Positions 17,324 through 26,214 of a stretch of DNA of 64,000 bases are shown piece by piece. Both the position numbers and the translations under genes were made by a program. This DNA comes from Trinickia fusca (GTDB lineage: Bacteria > Pseudomonadota > Gammaproteobacteria > Burkholderiales > Burkholderiaceae), in assembly GCF_003628145.1 (NCBI RefSeq), contig NZ_RBZV01000010.1:124623-188622 (forward strand), in the 5' to 3' direction. The number at the start of each line of letters is the position of its first letter. Position 1 is the first letter of the stretch. The notes below the pieces were generated by a model. That model did no database searches and was not told the DNA's origin. It saw nothing but the letters and a program-made list of their open reading frames with translations.

Positions 17324-17986
17324 CTAGTTCAGGCCGACAAGAAAATCGGGGACCGCACTTCCAATCGAGGCAAGATATCCCGCCATCGCACCGGCAACTT
17401 TTCGCACGGCAGGACGTGCGGTCATCCGTTCACGCCAAGCCAGCAGGTTGGGCGTCTCTCCTGTCATCGGCGCTCCCTTGCGCGCGCCGAACAGCTGCGC
17501 CATGTAAAACGCAATGTCGGCATAAGAATAGGTTTCGGCCAGAAATTCTCGATTCGCAAGAACTCGTTCCATACGTCGATAGTATTGCCACGCTTCGTTG
17601 CGCGCGGTCTGCGCCGCAGGATCGTCCGGCGTATTCTCGAGCCCCATCAGTCGGACAATGTGCGGAAAATAGATCTCATCGCTGCAGTGTTCGAGCTGAC
17701 GCGCCATGGCGCGCGCCCCTGGATGCGCCGGCCATAAGGCAGGAGTGGGCTTCAGGTCTTCCAGGTACTCGAATATTTGCGTGGAATCGAAAATCTCCAG
17801 GTTGCCGTCTATCAGCACCGGCACCTGGCGCTTCGGATTGATGCGCAATACATCCGGATGTTTGGGATCGTAACCGCGCAGCTGGTCGAACGGAGTCATC
17901 ACCAGTTCGAAGTCGATACCCTTCTCGTGCGCCGCAATCTCGACCTTGGCACCGAACATACTTAGGGGTCCGGAAATTATCTTCAT
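17324..17986 (-). CDS. Glutathione S-transferase family protein
   Basis: 220 residues from ATG 17986 (GAAGGA 6 bases upstream; the ATG two codons earlier is too close to it). N-terminal thioredoxin-like domain with the family feature NPKRQVPVLIDGNLEIFDSTQI, i.e. the cis-Pro and Glu/Asp-Ser glutathione contact, then an all-helical C-terminal domain with the N-capping SYADIAFY motif. It probably conjugates or isomerises an electrophile; substrate unknown. It begins 10 bases after the NIPSNAP gene and is likely co-transcribed with it, opposite a WYL regulator. Confidence 0.85.
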   Translation of the reverse strand: MKIISGPLSMFGAKVEIAAHEKGIDFELVMTPFDQLRGYDPKHPDVLRINPKRQVPVLIDGNLEIFDSTQIFEYLEDLKPTPALWPAHPGARAMARQLEHCSDEIYFPHIVRLMGLENTPDDPAAQTARNEAWQYYRRMERVLANREFLAETYSYADIAFYMAQLFGARKGAPMTGETPNLLAWRERMTARPAVRKVAGAMAGYLASIGSAVPDFLVGLN

Positions 17987-17996
17987 GTGCATTCCT

Positions 17997-18734
17997 TCAC
18001 GCGTGGGTAGCCGAGCGAGCAGTGGGCACGAGCCGATGCGTCTCGGTAAGCCGAACCGGCCAGTGCGCCAGTTGGGGAGCAACCTCGCGCGCCCATAGGT
18101 TCGAACGGCCAAATTCGTCGAAACGTGCGAGGTCGGGAAACACCGCAATGCCCATCAACACCTGCTCATTCGCTCGAACCGGCAATCGAGGAAAATTGTT
18201 TTCGCGCGGCTCAGTGACGTACCACCCCTGGGCTGCGGCACCGCCAGCGTCAAGAACGCTCTGCATGCGTTCGCGGCAAAACGCCAGAAACTGCGCTGAT
18301 GCTGGCTCGTTTAGATAGAAGATCGTTATATCGACAAATCCCGGCGGTATCGCCACAGCGTCTTGGCCCGCTCGACGAGTCAGGTCGATGGGTAGGTGTG
18401 CGCCCTCCCAGGCTGGGCGCAACAACAATACGTTATCCGAATCGATCATCGTGGCGTTGGCCGCGTTTCTATGCGTTTGCCAGGTGGGGCCACCGTAAAA
18501 ATCCGTTAGGCCGCTCAGGCGGGTCTCCATGCTCTCGAACCCTCGCAGCCAGACAAACAGATCAGGGTGATCGAGGTCGCGGAATTGCCCCATGACCGTC
18601 ATGCCGACCGATTCTTGTGTCTCGACAAGCTCACGATCGAAGAGATCGATCAACACGTCACGTTTGTGGGGATGAAGGGTGTATTGGCGTAGTTCGACGA
18701 CCTCGAGTTGCTTGCCGTGAATGCTCTCGTTCAT
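17997..18734 (-). CDS. NIPSNAP-family protein
   Basis: 245 residues from ATG 18734, which has GAAGG at a good distance; an ATG five codons earlier is possible. Opens with VVELRQYTLHPHKRDVLIDLF and MGQFRDLDHPDLFVWLRGFESM, the conserved pattern of NIPSNAP and dimeric alpha/beta-barrel proteins, and seems to hold two such halves. In bacteria these genes often accompany small-molecule detoxification enzymes, matching the GST downstream, but no reaction can be given. Confidence 0.8.
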   Translation of the reverse strand: MNESIHGKQLEVVELRQYTLHPHKRDVLIDLFDRELVETQESVGMTVMGQFRDLDHPDLFVWLRGFESMETRLSGLTDFYGGPTWQTHRNAANATMIDSDNVLLLRPAWEGAHLPIDLTRRAGQDAVAIPPGFVDITIFYLNEPASAQFLAFCRERMQSVLDAGGAAAQGWYVTEPRENNFPRLPVRANEQVLMGIAVFPDLARFDEFGRSNLWAREVAPQLAHWPVRLTETHRLVPTARSATHA

Positions 18735-18801
18735 GTTTGACCTTCGCATTGATCATCGATCGATCAGATTAGGAATGCGGCAAATCATAAGTCCGATAAC
18801 A

Positions 18802-18816
18802 TGACACCTTATGTCA
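18802..18816. promoter_or_regulatory. TGACA-N5-TGTCA palindrome, putative operator
   Basis: Arms TGACA (18802-18806) and TGTCA (18812-18816) lie between the divergent NIPSNAP/GST operon and the WYL regulator, where an autoregulatory operator would be expected. Short, so only suggestive. Confidence 0.4.
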
Positions 18817-18840
18817 GGTATTTGAGGTAAGGGGCCATTG

Positions 18841-19818
18841 ATGAAAGCCAGCCGCCTTTTGTCGATCATGATGATGCTGCAAGCACGCGGGCGCATGACA
18901 GCACCGGCTTTGGCCGAGGCATTGGAAGTTTCCGAGCGCACGATCTTGCGCGATATCGATCAGCTGTCCACAGCTGGCGTGCCTATCTGGGGGGATCGAG
19001 GTCGCAACGGGGGATTTCAATTGCGCGAGGGTTGGAGTACCGATCTCACAGGGCTCACAGAGCACGAAGCGCACGCGCTGTTTCTGGCCGGTTTGCCTGG
19101 GCCGGCGACAGAACTGGGCTTGGACGGCATGGCAACCTCTGCGCGGCTGAAGATGATTGCCAGCCTGCCTCCGGACGCGCGCGAGCAGGCTGATCGTGTC
19201 GCCAGCCGACTGCACATCGATACTGTCGATTGGTACCGTGCGCAAGAAACCCCGTTATTTCTGCGTGAAGTCGCCGATGCCGTGTGGAGTTCGTATCGTA
19301 TCGAAGTGAAGTATGAGAGTTGGCGTGGTTTATCGCATCGCGAACTCGAGCCGCTCGGTCTGGTGCTCAAGGGGGGGGCCTGGTACCTGATTGCCAAGGT
19401 GGTGGGCAGGCCTGGCGCACTGACCTTTCGGCTAGCGAATATTTGTGAACTCAAGTCCTCCCGCCGCCGTTTCAAGCGGCCTGCGCGATTCGATCTGGCG
19501 AAGCACTGGCGTGACGCCATGAACCGGTACGAGACCGATCTTTATCGGTTGACGGCACATATCGCCGTGTCGCCGCGCGCCGAGAATTGGTTGGCCAACG
19601 CGCGTATCAAAACCGCTCCTGTTTTGCAGGATGCAGGTAGTCCAGACGTGCCGCCAGGATGGAAAGAGTTTTTGATGCCCATCGAATCCATCGAGCATGG
19701 TGTGCGGAAGCTGCTGGGATACGGTTCAAATTTGAAAATCGTAGGGCCGCAGGAGCTCAAGAATAAATTGATGGAAGAGTTGTCGCAGGTGACAGCGCTC
19801 TATAAGAGGAAAGCGTAA
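18841..19818 (+). CDS. WYL-domain transcriptional regulator (YafY type)
   Basis: 325 residues from ATG 18841 behind AAGGGG. N-terminal winged HTH of the HTH_11 type (LLSIMMMLQARGRMTAPALAEAL, then SERTILRDIDQLSTAGVPI and GGFQLREG), and a WYL domain around residues 150-215 with YESWRG, LEPLGLVLKGGAWYLIAKV and FRLANI. WYL domains are thought to bind small ligands or nucleic acid and control the HTH. Divergent from the NIPSNAP-GST pair, which is the likely target. Confidence 0.88.
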   Translation: MKASRLLSIMMMLQARGRMTAPALAEALEVSERTILRDIDQLSTAGVPIWGDRGRNGGFQLREGWSTDLTGLTEHEAHALFLAGLPGPATELGLDGMATSARLKMIASLPPDAREQADRVASRLHIDTVDWYRAQETPLFLREVADAVWSSYRIEVKYESWRGLSHRELEPLGLVLKGGAWYLIAKVVGRPGALTFRLANICELKSSRRRFKRPARFDLAKHWRDAMNRYETDLYRLTAHIAVSPRAENWLANARIKTAPVLQDAGSPDVPPGWKEFLMPIESIEHGVRKLLGYGSNLKIVGPQELKNKLMEELSQVTALYKRKA

Positions 19819-19848
19819 TCGGAGAACACCCTCGTCCGTCAGGCCCCT

Positions 19849-20757
19849 TCACGTCCGTTCCCATGGCGGCACACCGGCAAACGCGTTGACCAGAAAATCG
19901 ATTGCTGCACGCACCTTTGCACTCAGGTGGCGACGACTCGGATAGAGCGCGAGGATATCGATATCCGGTAAGCGGTATTCAGGCAGCACCCGAACGAGCG
20001 TGCCCGCGCGAAGGTCATCGCCAATGAGAAACGTTGGCTGCCAGATCACGCCTTGCCCCGCAAGCGCGGCCGCGCGTGCTGTATCCCCGTTATTGGTGTG
20101 CATGTGACAGGCGACCTCGACAGGGTGAGCTTTGCCATTGCTGTCGGTCAGTTGCCATTCGTCCGCTGTGGCCGCGTAGCGGTAGCCGATGCATCGGTGT
20201 CTGAGCAAGTCCGCCGGTATTTCCGGATGTCCCCAACGGCTCAGATAGTCGGGAGACGCGCACAAGACGTTTCTCGACGTCGCCAGTTTGCGGGCGGCAT
20301 GTTCAGCGGTGCCAGCACGCGAGATGCGAATAGCCAAGTCGAAGCCCTCCTCGACGAGGTCGACGACGCGGTCAGTGAGCGCAATGTCGAGTTCGACATC
20401 GGGATATCTCTGCATGAATCGAGGCCACAGCGGCGCCAGATGCAGGATCCCGAAGCTGACTGGCGCATTGACGCGCAGCCGTCCGCGCGGTTCGATCGAC
20501 GTTGTCGACACGAGCCCTTCCGTTTCGGCCACCTCTTCGAGGATTGTCTTGCACCGCGAATAAAGGGTTTCGCCGCCTTCGGTAAGCGATAACTTGCGGG
20601 AGGTGCGATTGAGTAGTCGCGCACCGAGATGCGTCTCCAGTTCATTGACATAGCGGGTCACGTTCGCGGGTGACGTTTCGAGTGCATCGGCCGCGCGCGC
20701 AAAGCTGCCCCGATCGACTACCGTCACGAAAACCTCATAGGCGCGAAGTCGGTCCAT
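19849..20757 (-). CDS. LysR-family transcriptional regulator
   Basis: 302 residues from ATG 20757 with TTGAGG upstream. Typical LysR HTH: MDRLRAYEVFVTVVDRGSFARAADAL, then SPANVTRYVNELETHLG and LLNRTSRKLSLTEGG. The periplasmic-binding-protein-like effector domain follows. It resembles the CrgA/YhjC-type branch of LysR proteins that control adjacent oxidoreductases. Divergent from the SDR gene at 20897 with a 139-base shared promoter region, so that gene is the probable target. Confidence 0.92.
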   Translation of the reverse strand: MDRLRAYEVFVTVVDRGSFARAADALETSPANVTRYVNELETHLGARLLNRTSRKLSLTEGGETLYSRCKTILEEVAETEGLVSTTSIEPRGRLRVNAPVSFGILHLAPLWPRFMQRYPDVELDIALTDRVVDLVEEGFDLAIRISRAGTAEHAARKLATSRNVLCASPDYLSRWGHPEIPADLLRHRCIGYRYAATADEWQLTDSNGKAHPVEVACHMHTNNGDTARAAALAGQGVIWQPTFLIGDDLRAGTLVRVLPEYRLPDIDILALYPSRRHLSAKVRAAIDFLVNAFAGVPPWERT

Positions 20758-20896
20758 ATCGTGCCTCAATCATTCACAAAAGCTGAATGATACAACCAGC
20801 TTTTTCGTCTTCGCTTACCAAGAAGTAAATCCTATAGTGCGTCTCAAGGGGCCGACGCATAGGGCATCGGTCCACAAATGAAGCGGGAGATTGAAC

Positions 20897-21661
20897 ATGC
20901 AACGTTTGACGGGAAAAGTCGCCATCGTGACTGGCGCGAGCGCAGGGATTGGTCGCGCGGCAGCAAAGTTGTTCGCCGCAGAAGGCGCGAAGGTCGTGGT
21001 GGCAGCGCGTCGCGAAGCCGAGCTCGAGGCGCTCGTGACGGAAATTACCCGCGAAGGCGGTACCGCCGTGTCGCTCGCGGGTGACGTGCAATCCGAAGAC
21101 TTCGCGAAAGCGCTGGTCGCCCTCGCCGTCAGCCGCTTCGGTCGTCTCGACATCGCCTATAACAATGCGGGGACGCTCGGTGAAATGGGCCCGTCCACAG
21201 CGGTTTCGGAAGCGGGCTGGTCAGCCACGTTGGCCACCAACCTGACGAGCGCGTTTCTCGGCGCCAAGCATCAGATACCGGAAATGGTCAAGCAAGGCCG
21301 TGGATCAATCATTTTCACCTCGACGTTCGTCGGCTATTCGTTCGCCTTCCCAGGAAGTGCGGCCTATGCGGCCAGCAAAGCGGGACTGATTGGGTTGACG
21401 CAAGCGCTTGCGGCCGAATACGGGCCGCAAGGTGTGCGCGTCAACGCAATCCTGCCGGGCGCAGTGGACACGGAGATGTACCGCGGTATGAATGACACGG
21501 CCGAATCGCAAGCGTTCGTGACAGACCTGCATGCCCTGAAGCGAGTCGCGAAGCCGGAAGAGATCGCACGGTCGGCGCTCTATCTTGCATCCGACGATTC
21601 GTCCTTCGTGACGGGTACGGCTTCATTGGTCGATGGCGGGGTTTCGATTACCCGCACATGA
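20897..21661 (+). CDS. Short-chain dehydrogenase/reductase (classical SDR)
   Basis: 254 residues from ATG 20897 (GGGAGA upstream; an in-frame TTG lies two codons earlier). All classical SDR marks are present: TGASAGIG at residues 12-19 for NAD(P) binding, NNAG near 88, catalytic Ser in IIFTSTFVG and Tyr-Lys in YAASK near 155-159, and a C-terminal VTGTASLVDGG. AARREAEL after the second strand, with Arg residues, suggests NADPH preference. Substrate unknown. Likely controlled by the divergent LysR protein. Confidence 0.93.
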   Translation: MQRLTGKVAIVTGASAGIGRAAAKLFAAEGAKVVVAARREAELEALVTEITREGGTAVSLAGDVQSEDFAKALVALAVSRFGRLDIAYNNAGTLGEMGPSTAVSEAGWSATLATNLTSAFLGAKHQIPEMVKQGRGSIIFTSTFVGYSFAFPGSAAYAASKAGLIGLTQALAAEYGPQGVRVNAILPGAVDTEMYRGMNDTAESQAFVTDLHALKRVAKPEEIARSALYLASDDSSFVTGTASLVDGGVSITRT

Positions 21662-21728
21662 GCGGTTTGAAGGCGCCGTCTGCCGGGAAACAGAGGTTCG
21701 GCGACGGCGCGCCATCGTCATACTAAGG

Positions 21729-22484
21729 TCACGCCCGAACAACACTCACGCCGGTAGCCTCCAGTGCCTCCGTCAGCGCAATATCGGTCGACGCCTCGAC
21801 GATAATCGTCTGCGCGAGCGTCACGTCGCCTATCGAGTAAGCCGAAGCGGCATTGATTTTTTCCTTTGACGCGAGGACGACGGTCTCCGCCGACCGCGCC
21901 GCCAACGCTCGCTTCACATAAGCCTCTTCGAGATCGCCCGTGCTGAGCCCCGCTGTCGAATGCACGCCGGTTACGCCCATGAAGTACAAGTCGGCGTGAA
22001 TATGCGACATCGCCTCGATGGCGGCGGCCCCCACCGTCACGATCGAATGCTTGTACAACCTGCCGCCGATCACGATCACCTCGATCGACGGATGATCGAC
22101 CAGTGCGACGGCAATCGTCGGGCTATGCGTCACGATCGTCGCCGACAAGGAGTGAGGGATATGCCTGACCAGTTCAGCGCAAGTCGTCCCACCGTCGACG
22201 ATGACGACCTGGCCAGGCGCGATCATGGACGCGGCGGCCATTCCGATCGCACGCTTGCCCGACGACTCGAGCGTGCGTCTCACCGAAAACGGAGCAACGG
22301 CCGACGAGGCAGGTAACGCGCCCCCGTGAACCCGCTGCAACAACCCTTCTGCTGCCAGTTCACGCAGATCGCGTCGTACCGTGTCCTCCGACACGCCGAA
22401 CTCCACGGCAAGCGGCGCTGCGAGGACCTGCCCGTCTCGTGCCAGCCATTCGAGAATGATTTTCTTGCGTTGTGTCGTCAACAT
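21729..22484 (-). CDS. DeoR-family transcriptional regulator
   Basis: 251 residues from ATG 22484 (a GTG four codons earlier is possible). MLTTQRKKIILEWL and VSEDTVRRDLRELAAEGLLQRVHGGAL form the canonical DeoR winged HTH; the C-terminal DeoRC domain contains VDGGTTCAEL, HSPTIAVAL and IGGRLYKHS, a sugar-phosphate-binding isomerase-like fold. It faces a nucleoside-deoxyribosyltransferase-like gene across a region with a palindromic motif, so a nucleoside or sugar-phosphate signal is reasonable. Confidence 0.92.
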   Translation of the reverse strand: MLTTQRKKIILEWLARDGQVLAAPLAVEFGVSEDTVRRDLRELAAEGLLQRVHGGALPASSAVAPFSVRRTLESSGKRAIGMAAASMIAPGQVVIVDGGTTCAELVRHIPHSLSATIVTHSPTIAVALVDHPSIEVIVIGGRLYKHSIVTVGAAAIEAMSHIHADLYFMGVTGVHSTAGLSTGDLEEAYVKRALAARSAETVVLASKEKINAASAYSIGDVTLAQTIIVEASTDIALTEALEATGVSVVRA

Positions 22485-22506
22485 TTGGATTTGCACGTTT
22501 TATCTT

Positions 22507-22532
22507 GATATTGCACGAATGTGCACGATATC
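22507..22532. promoter_or_regulatory. Palindromic element in DeoR divergent promoter
   Basis: TGCAC-GAAT-GTGCA forms a core dyad (22512-22525) flanked by GATAT and ATATC. It sits between the DeoR ATG at 22484 and the divergent gene at 22567, the expected place for a DeoR operator. A further TTTGCACG copy lies at the start of the DeoR gene. Confidence 0.5.
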
Positions 22533-22566
22533 ATGATTGCTCCTACCTGACGGAGCAGCGTACCGA

Positions 22567-22950
22567 ATGACACCCCAACTCATACTCGTCGCCGGCCCTT
22601 ACCGTAGCGGCACACAAGGCGATCCCGAGCGCATTGCACTCAATCTCGAACGTCTCGAACAGACGGCGCTGCGCGTCTATCAGCAAGGACATGTCCCGAT
22701 GATCGGCGAATGGGTAGCGCTCCCCCTCGCGGCGGTTGCCGGCTCTAAGGCGATAGGCGACGAAATCAGCGAAGCGTTCCTGTATCCCGTCGCCAGCCGG
22801 CTAATCGAGCAGTGCGATGCGGTACTTCGTATCGAAGGCGAATCGCGAGGAGCCGATGAGGACGTCAGGTTGGCAACCGAACTGGGGAAGCCCGTCTATT
22901 GGAGCGTTTCGGATATTCCCGCTGTCACGCCCCGCTCCTCGGGCTCCTGA
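22567..22950 (+). CDS. Nucleoside 2-deoxyribosyltransferase-like protein (DUF4406 type)
   Basis: 127 residues. The opening LILVAGPYRSGTQGDP, GHVPMIGEWVALPL, then SRLIEQCDAVLRIEG and a C-terminal Glu-rich DVRLATELGKPVYW follow the pattern of small nucleoside-deoxyribosyltransferase-like and DUF4406 proteins, in which the first motif binds the nucleotide. The reaction is not certain. A GGAG ribosome site precedes the ATG. The DeoR regulator is divergent, and the gene ends one base before a convergent SH3 gene. Confidence 0.65.
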   Translation: MTPQLILVAGPYRSGTQGDPERIALNLERLEQTALRVYQQGHVPMIGEWVALPLAAVAGSKAIGDEISEAFLYPVASRLIEQCDAVLRIEGESRGADEDVRLATELGKPVYWSVSDIPAVTPRSSGS

Positions 22951-22951
22951 A

Positions 22952-23740
22952 CTAGTGGTTCGGCTGATGGTCCTGATGGTCCTCATGTTCGCCGCCACCG
23001 CCTTCGCCACCACGGGGCTGACCGCCTCGCTCTTCGGCGCCTCCGCGCTGCATAGGCGCGGCTCCAGGGCCACCGTGCGTGGGCGGGCCCCCCATTGAAT
23101 GAGCGGGTCCGCTCTCCGGCTGAGCACCGGGGTGAGGTTGAGGACCGCCCGTATGCGGCGCCGGTTGTTCCATCGGGCGAGCAAGCCCGGGCTGGGGCCG
23201 AGCCTGTGGTGGACCGCCGTGCACGGGTGCTCCCGGGGCACGGTCATTGGGCGGCGGCGCATGTCCCGGATACGGCCCCGGCGGCCGGCCCATTTCGCCA
23301 TGCTCGGGCGGTCGGGCGACACGCGAAGGCGGTTGATGATGGGCCCAGCGCGACTCATCGTGGTACCACGAACGATCACGGTAATAACGGCCCCAATACG
23401 AGTCGATCGAAAATACAACGACAGGTAACCCGATCGTCGCGCCATAAGTGACGATGGGAACCTCCGCGCCCTGGTACGGATAGCTGAGGTACTCGGCGTA
23501 AACCCATCCGCGCAGGCCAGGCGCAGCGACATCGCACCAGCTGTAATCCTCGACGCACCCCATCACGGCAAGGGCCGTGCCCTCCGGCACCTGAGCGACG
23601 ACGGGGTAATCGGGCGCGGGGCCAGCATAGATCTCCACCGGTGCATTGGTGTAGGCCTGCGTTTGCGCCAGCGTCGTGCCGGAAAGCATCAGCAGGCCGA
23701 CTCCGGCCGCGATAGCTGGCATGGCGAAGTGCTTTTGCAT
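22952..23740 (-). CDS. Secreted SH3-domain protein with Pro/Gly/His-rich tail
   Basis: 262 residues. Signal peptide ending in SGTTLAQ (residue 26), a bacterial SH3b domain at about 30-90 (VEIYAGPAPDYPVVAQVPEG, CVEDYSWCDV, GWVYAEYL), then a YXGRYYRDRSWY segment and a 130-residue tail almost wholly of Pro, Gly, His, Gln and Glu. It is probably envelope-associated; the His-rich end could bind metal, which is inference. Strong GGAGGG ribosome site. Single gene. Confidence 0.75.
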   Translation of the reverse strand: MQKHFAMPAIAAGVGLLMLSGTTLAQTQAYTNAPVEIYAGPAPDYPVVAQVPEGTALAVMGCVEDYSWCDVAAPGLRGWVYAEYLSYPYQGAEVPIVTYGATIGLPVVVFSIDSYWGRYYRDRSWYHDESRWAHHQPPSRVARPPEHGEMGRPPGPYPGHAPPPNDRAPGAPVHGGPPQARPQPGLARPMEQPAPHTGGPQPHPGAQPESGPAHSMGGPPTHGGPGAAPMQRGGAEERGGQPRGGEGGGGEHEDHQDHQPNH

Positions 23741-23907
23741 GGTGTCCCTCCTATCCGCGCGGCAGCGGACCCGGTATCTCTATTTAGGATATGCCATGCA
23801 AGTTTCGTGCAGCGTCATAGCGTTTCAACCTACCAATCCCCGCGTCCCGATCACCGTTGCTCGTGGCATTCGCCGCCCAACTTGACTGGTCACCCGCGTC
23901 ATCCTCC

Positions 23908-26214
23908 CTACCGCGCGAGAGCGAGCGCCTCGATACCTGCGAAATCCAGTGCCTCGACGTACCGCCTCAGCTCGGTCAAAAACGCGCCGCACGCGGGATG
24001 ATTGACGTTCATCCTGTCTACCCATCGCTCTATGTCGGTCAGGCGTCCATCTTTCGCAAGCACCGCCAGTTCTCGACGGTCATTCTCGGGCGGTACGCAC
24101 GCCGCCAGCTGGCGTTTTTGCTGCTGAGAGATTTCGGCGGGGCCGCTCGACCAATACGGGATGATGCTCGACGAGGAAGCATCGGCCGCATCCGTCATGG
24201 GCACGACGATTTCAAAAGAAAATGAGGTGCCGCGATTCGGTGCGCTCGAAACGCGCAGCTCGCCGCCCATGATGTCGACGATGCGCTGCGCGATGGAAAG
24301 GCCAAGGCCGTTGGTGCCGCTCGTGGACTGCATCGGGCGAAAACCCGAAAAGAGGTTCGCCTGATGCTCGGTGTCCATCCCAATGCCGGTGTCCACGACC
24401 TCGAAACCGATGAGCCATTGTGTCTCATGCCGGCGTGCCCTCACCGTCATCATGACGACGCCGTCACGCGTAAACTTCGACGCATTGGACAAGAGATTGA
24501 GCAGGATCTGTTGCAGCCGGCGGCCATCGACCATCAGTCGGCTCGGCAGCGAGGTCAGGGCCTGAAAGTGGAACCGGTTATTGAGTTGAGTACAGAGCGC
24601 TGACGCATATTCGGCAATGTCGCTCAGCAACTCGGGCAGGTCGGTGACCACCGGCGCGATATCGAGCGGCTCCAATTCCGCCTTCGCATGCCCGATCAAC
24701 TCGTCGATCAAGCCGAGCTGATAGTTCACGCTGCGCTCGATTGCCTGGATCAGCGCGGCTTGTTTCGAATCGGCGGCGTTCAGCAGCAATTGGGCGTAGC
24801 TCGCAATCGTGGCGAGCGGAGCACGAAGGTCGTGACTGACATAGCGCAAGGTTTCGATCTTCTGCTGATTTTTCTCTTCCGCGTCGAGCAATGCGTCGTT
24901 CAGCGCAGAGGTTCGCTGTGCGACCTCATAACGGAGTCGGTCGTGCTCGCTCTCTTGCCAAGCCGACAGTTCGGCCCTGGCCTCGCCCCGTTGTTTCCCG
25001 ACATGGTTGATCCAGGCGGCGAGCACGATCAAATGCGTGGCCAATCCGATGATGGCGATGATTGGATTGGGCCGGATGTCGGAAGTCAGCCACGCTAATG
25101 CGGCCGGTAGCGCCCCTATCATATCGAGCGTGCGCAATGTCCCGTTGAACAGGGCAAAGCATACGGTGACCAGTATGACCCGAGCGGTCGGCGTGGATTG
25201 CCGCACGAGTACCGCAGCGATCCCCACCGGGACAACCGAGAACACTGCCGTCCCATACACGCCGACCTGCGAGAAAACGAACAGGCGTCCAAACGCAGCT
25301 CCGACCGCTGCAATGCCCTCCAGTACGGCAAAGCCCAACAAGACGCGGCGCGCGGGAATGTGGGCGTTCTCGCCGTCGGCGATGCGCAAAATGAAGACGA
25401 TGGCCAGCAGCACGCCGGTGCAGCCGAACACGGTAACGCTACGGGTACTCCAGTCGGCTGCGTGTGGCCACAGGTAGACCGTCGTATAACCACGAACCGC
25501 GGCTTCATATAACGCTGTCGACACACAGATGCCCGCGAGCACCAGAAACGAGCCGTTGCGAGAGAAATAGGCGATGAGCAACGCGCACCACGCAAGGGCC
25601 AAGACGCCACCGATGAATCCGGCGTCCCACAGCGCCGCACGCTTCTCGAGCGCATCGTATTCATCCGCCGAGTACAAATTCGGTTCCAACGTGATCGTCG
25701 TCTCGCTGGCCACGCGAATCAGGACAGAAACTTGTTCGCCGGGCGCGAGCGTGAATTGCACCTGCGGATAGCGGGACCGAGGTGTGCGGGCCATGACGGA
25801 ATCGACGTTCTCGTGTCGCCAGCCACTACCCGTACCGATATAAAAATCGACATGCTGAAGGCGCGGCTCCCTCAGCACGAGAACGAGCGACCGTTCCGTC
25901 GAGCCGCGGTTACTCGCAACGGCACGGAGCCACCATGCCGAACGCGAGAACCCGGGCTTCAGCCCCTTGCGCTCGACGAGCCGCCAACCGGGCGAGCCCC
26001 CGGTCGGCAGCGCAAGTACATCGTCCAATCGCTTGCTGGTCGAAGCGTCTTCGACTACCTGGATTTGGTCGAGTGCCGGCGTTTGCCTGACCGATTGCGG
26101 AGCGCGATCGGGATTGACTGCGAATGCGCACGTTGCCCATCCACTCAGACATAGGAGGCATAAGAACAATAGCCGACGTAGACCGCGGATTGTCATCGTC
26201 ACGTTACTCGGCAT
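23908..26214 (-). CDS. 7TM-DISM sensor histidine kinase
   Basis: 768 residues from ATG 26214 (overlapping the upstream regulator stop by 11 bases; ATG 26196 is an alternative). Signal-like N-terminus, then a periplasmic sensing domain (residues about 40-190, 7TMR-DISMED2-like), seven hydrophobic helices (about 195-405), a short coiled coil, HisKA with the phospho-His in SHDLRAPL near 459, and HATPase with NLLSNASKF, DTGIGM and GLGLSIAQR. About 100 residues follow the ATPase domain (ending near GIEALALAR) that are helical and resemble a small phosphotransfer-type bundle, though no clear active His is visible. Pairs with the response regulator upstream. Confidence 0.85.
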   Translation of the reverse strand: MPSNVTMTIRGLRRLLFLCLLCLSGWATCAFAVNPDRAPQSVRQTPALDQIQVVEDASTSKRLDDVLALPTGGSPGWRLVERKGLKPGFSRSAWWLRAVASNRGSTERSLVLVLREPRLQHVDFYIGTGSGWRHENVDSVMARTPRSRYPQVQFTLAPGEQVSVLIRVASETTITLEPNLYSADEYDALEKRAALWDAGFIGGVLALAWCALLIAYFSRNGSFLVLAGICVSTALYEAAVRGYTTVYLWPHAADWSTRSVTVFGCTGVLLAIVFILRIADGENAHIPARRVLLGFAVLEGIAAVGAAFGRLFVFSQVGVYGTAVFSVVPVGIAAVLVRQSTPTARVILVTVCFALFNGTLRTLDMIGALPAALAWLTSDIRPNPIIAIIGLATHLIVLAAWINHVGKQRGEARAELSAWQESEHDRLRYEVAQRTSALNDALLDAEEKNQQKIETLRYVSHDLRAPLATIASYAQLLLNAADSKQAALIQAIERSVNYQLGLIDELIGHAKAELEPLDIAPVVTDLPELLSDIAEYASALCTQLNNRFHFQALTSLPSRLMVDGRRLQQILLNLLSNASKFTRDGVVMMTVRARRHETQWLIGFEVVDTGIGMDTEHQANLFSGFRPMQSTSGTNGLGLSIAQRIVDIMGGELRVSSAPNRGTSFSFEIVVPMTDAADASSSSIIPYWSSGPAEISQQQKRQLAACVPPENDRRELAVLAKDGRLTDIERWVDRMNVNHPACGAFLTELRRYVEALDFAGIEALALAR

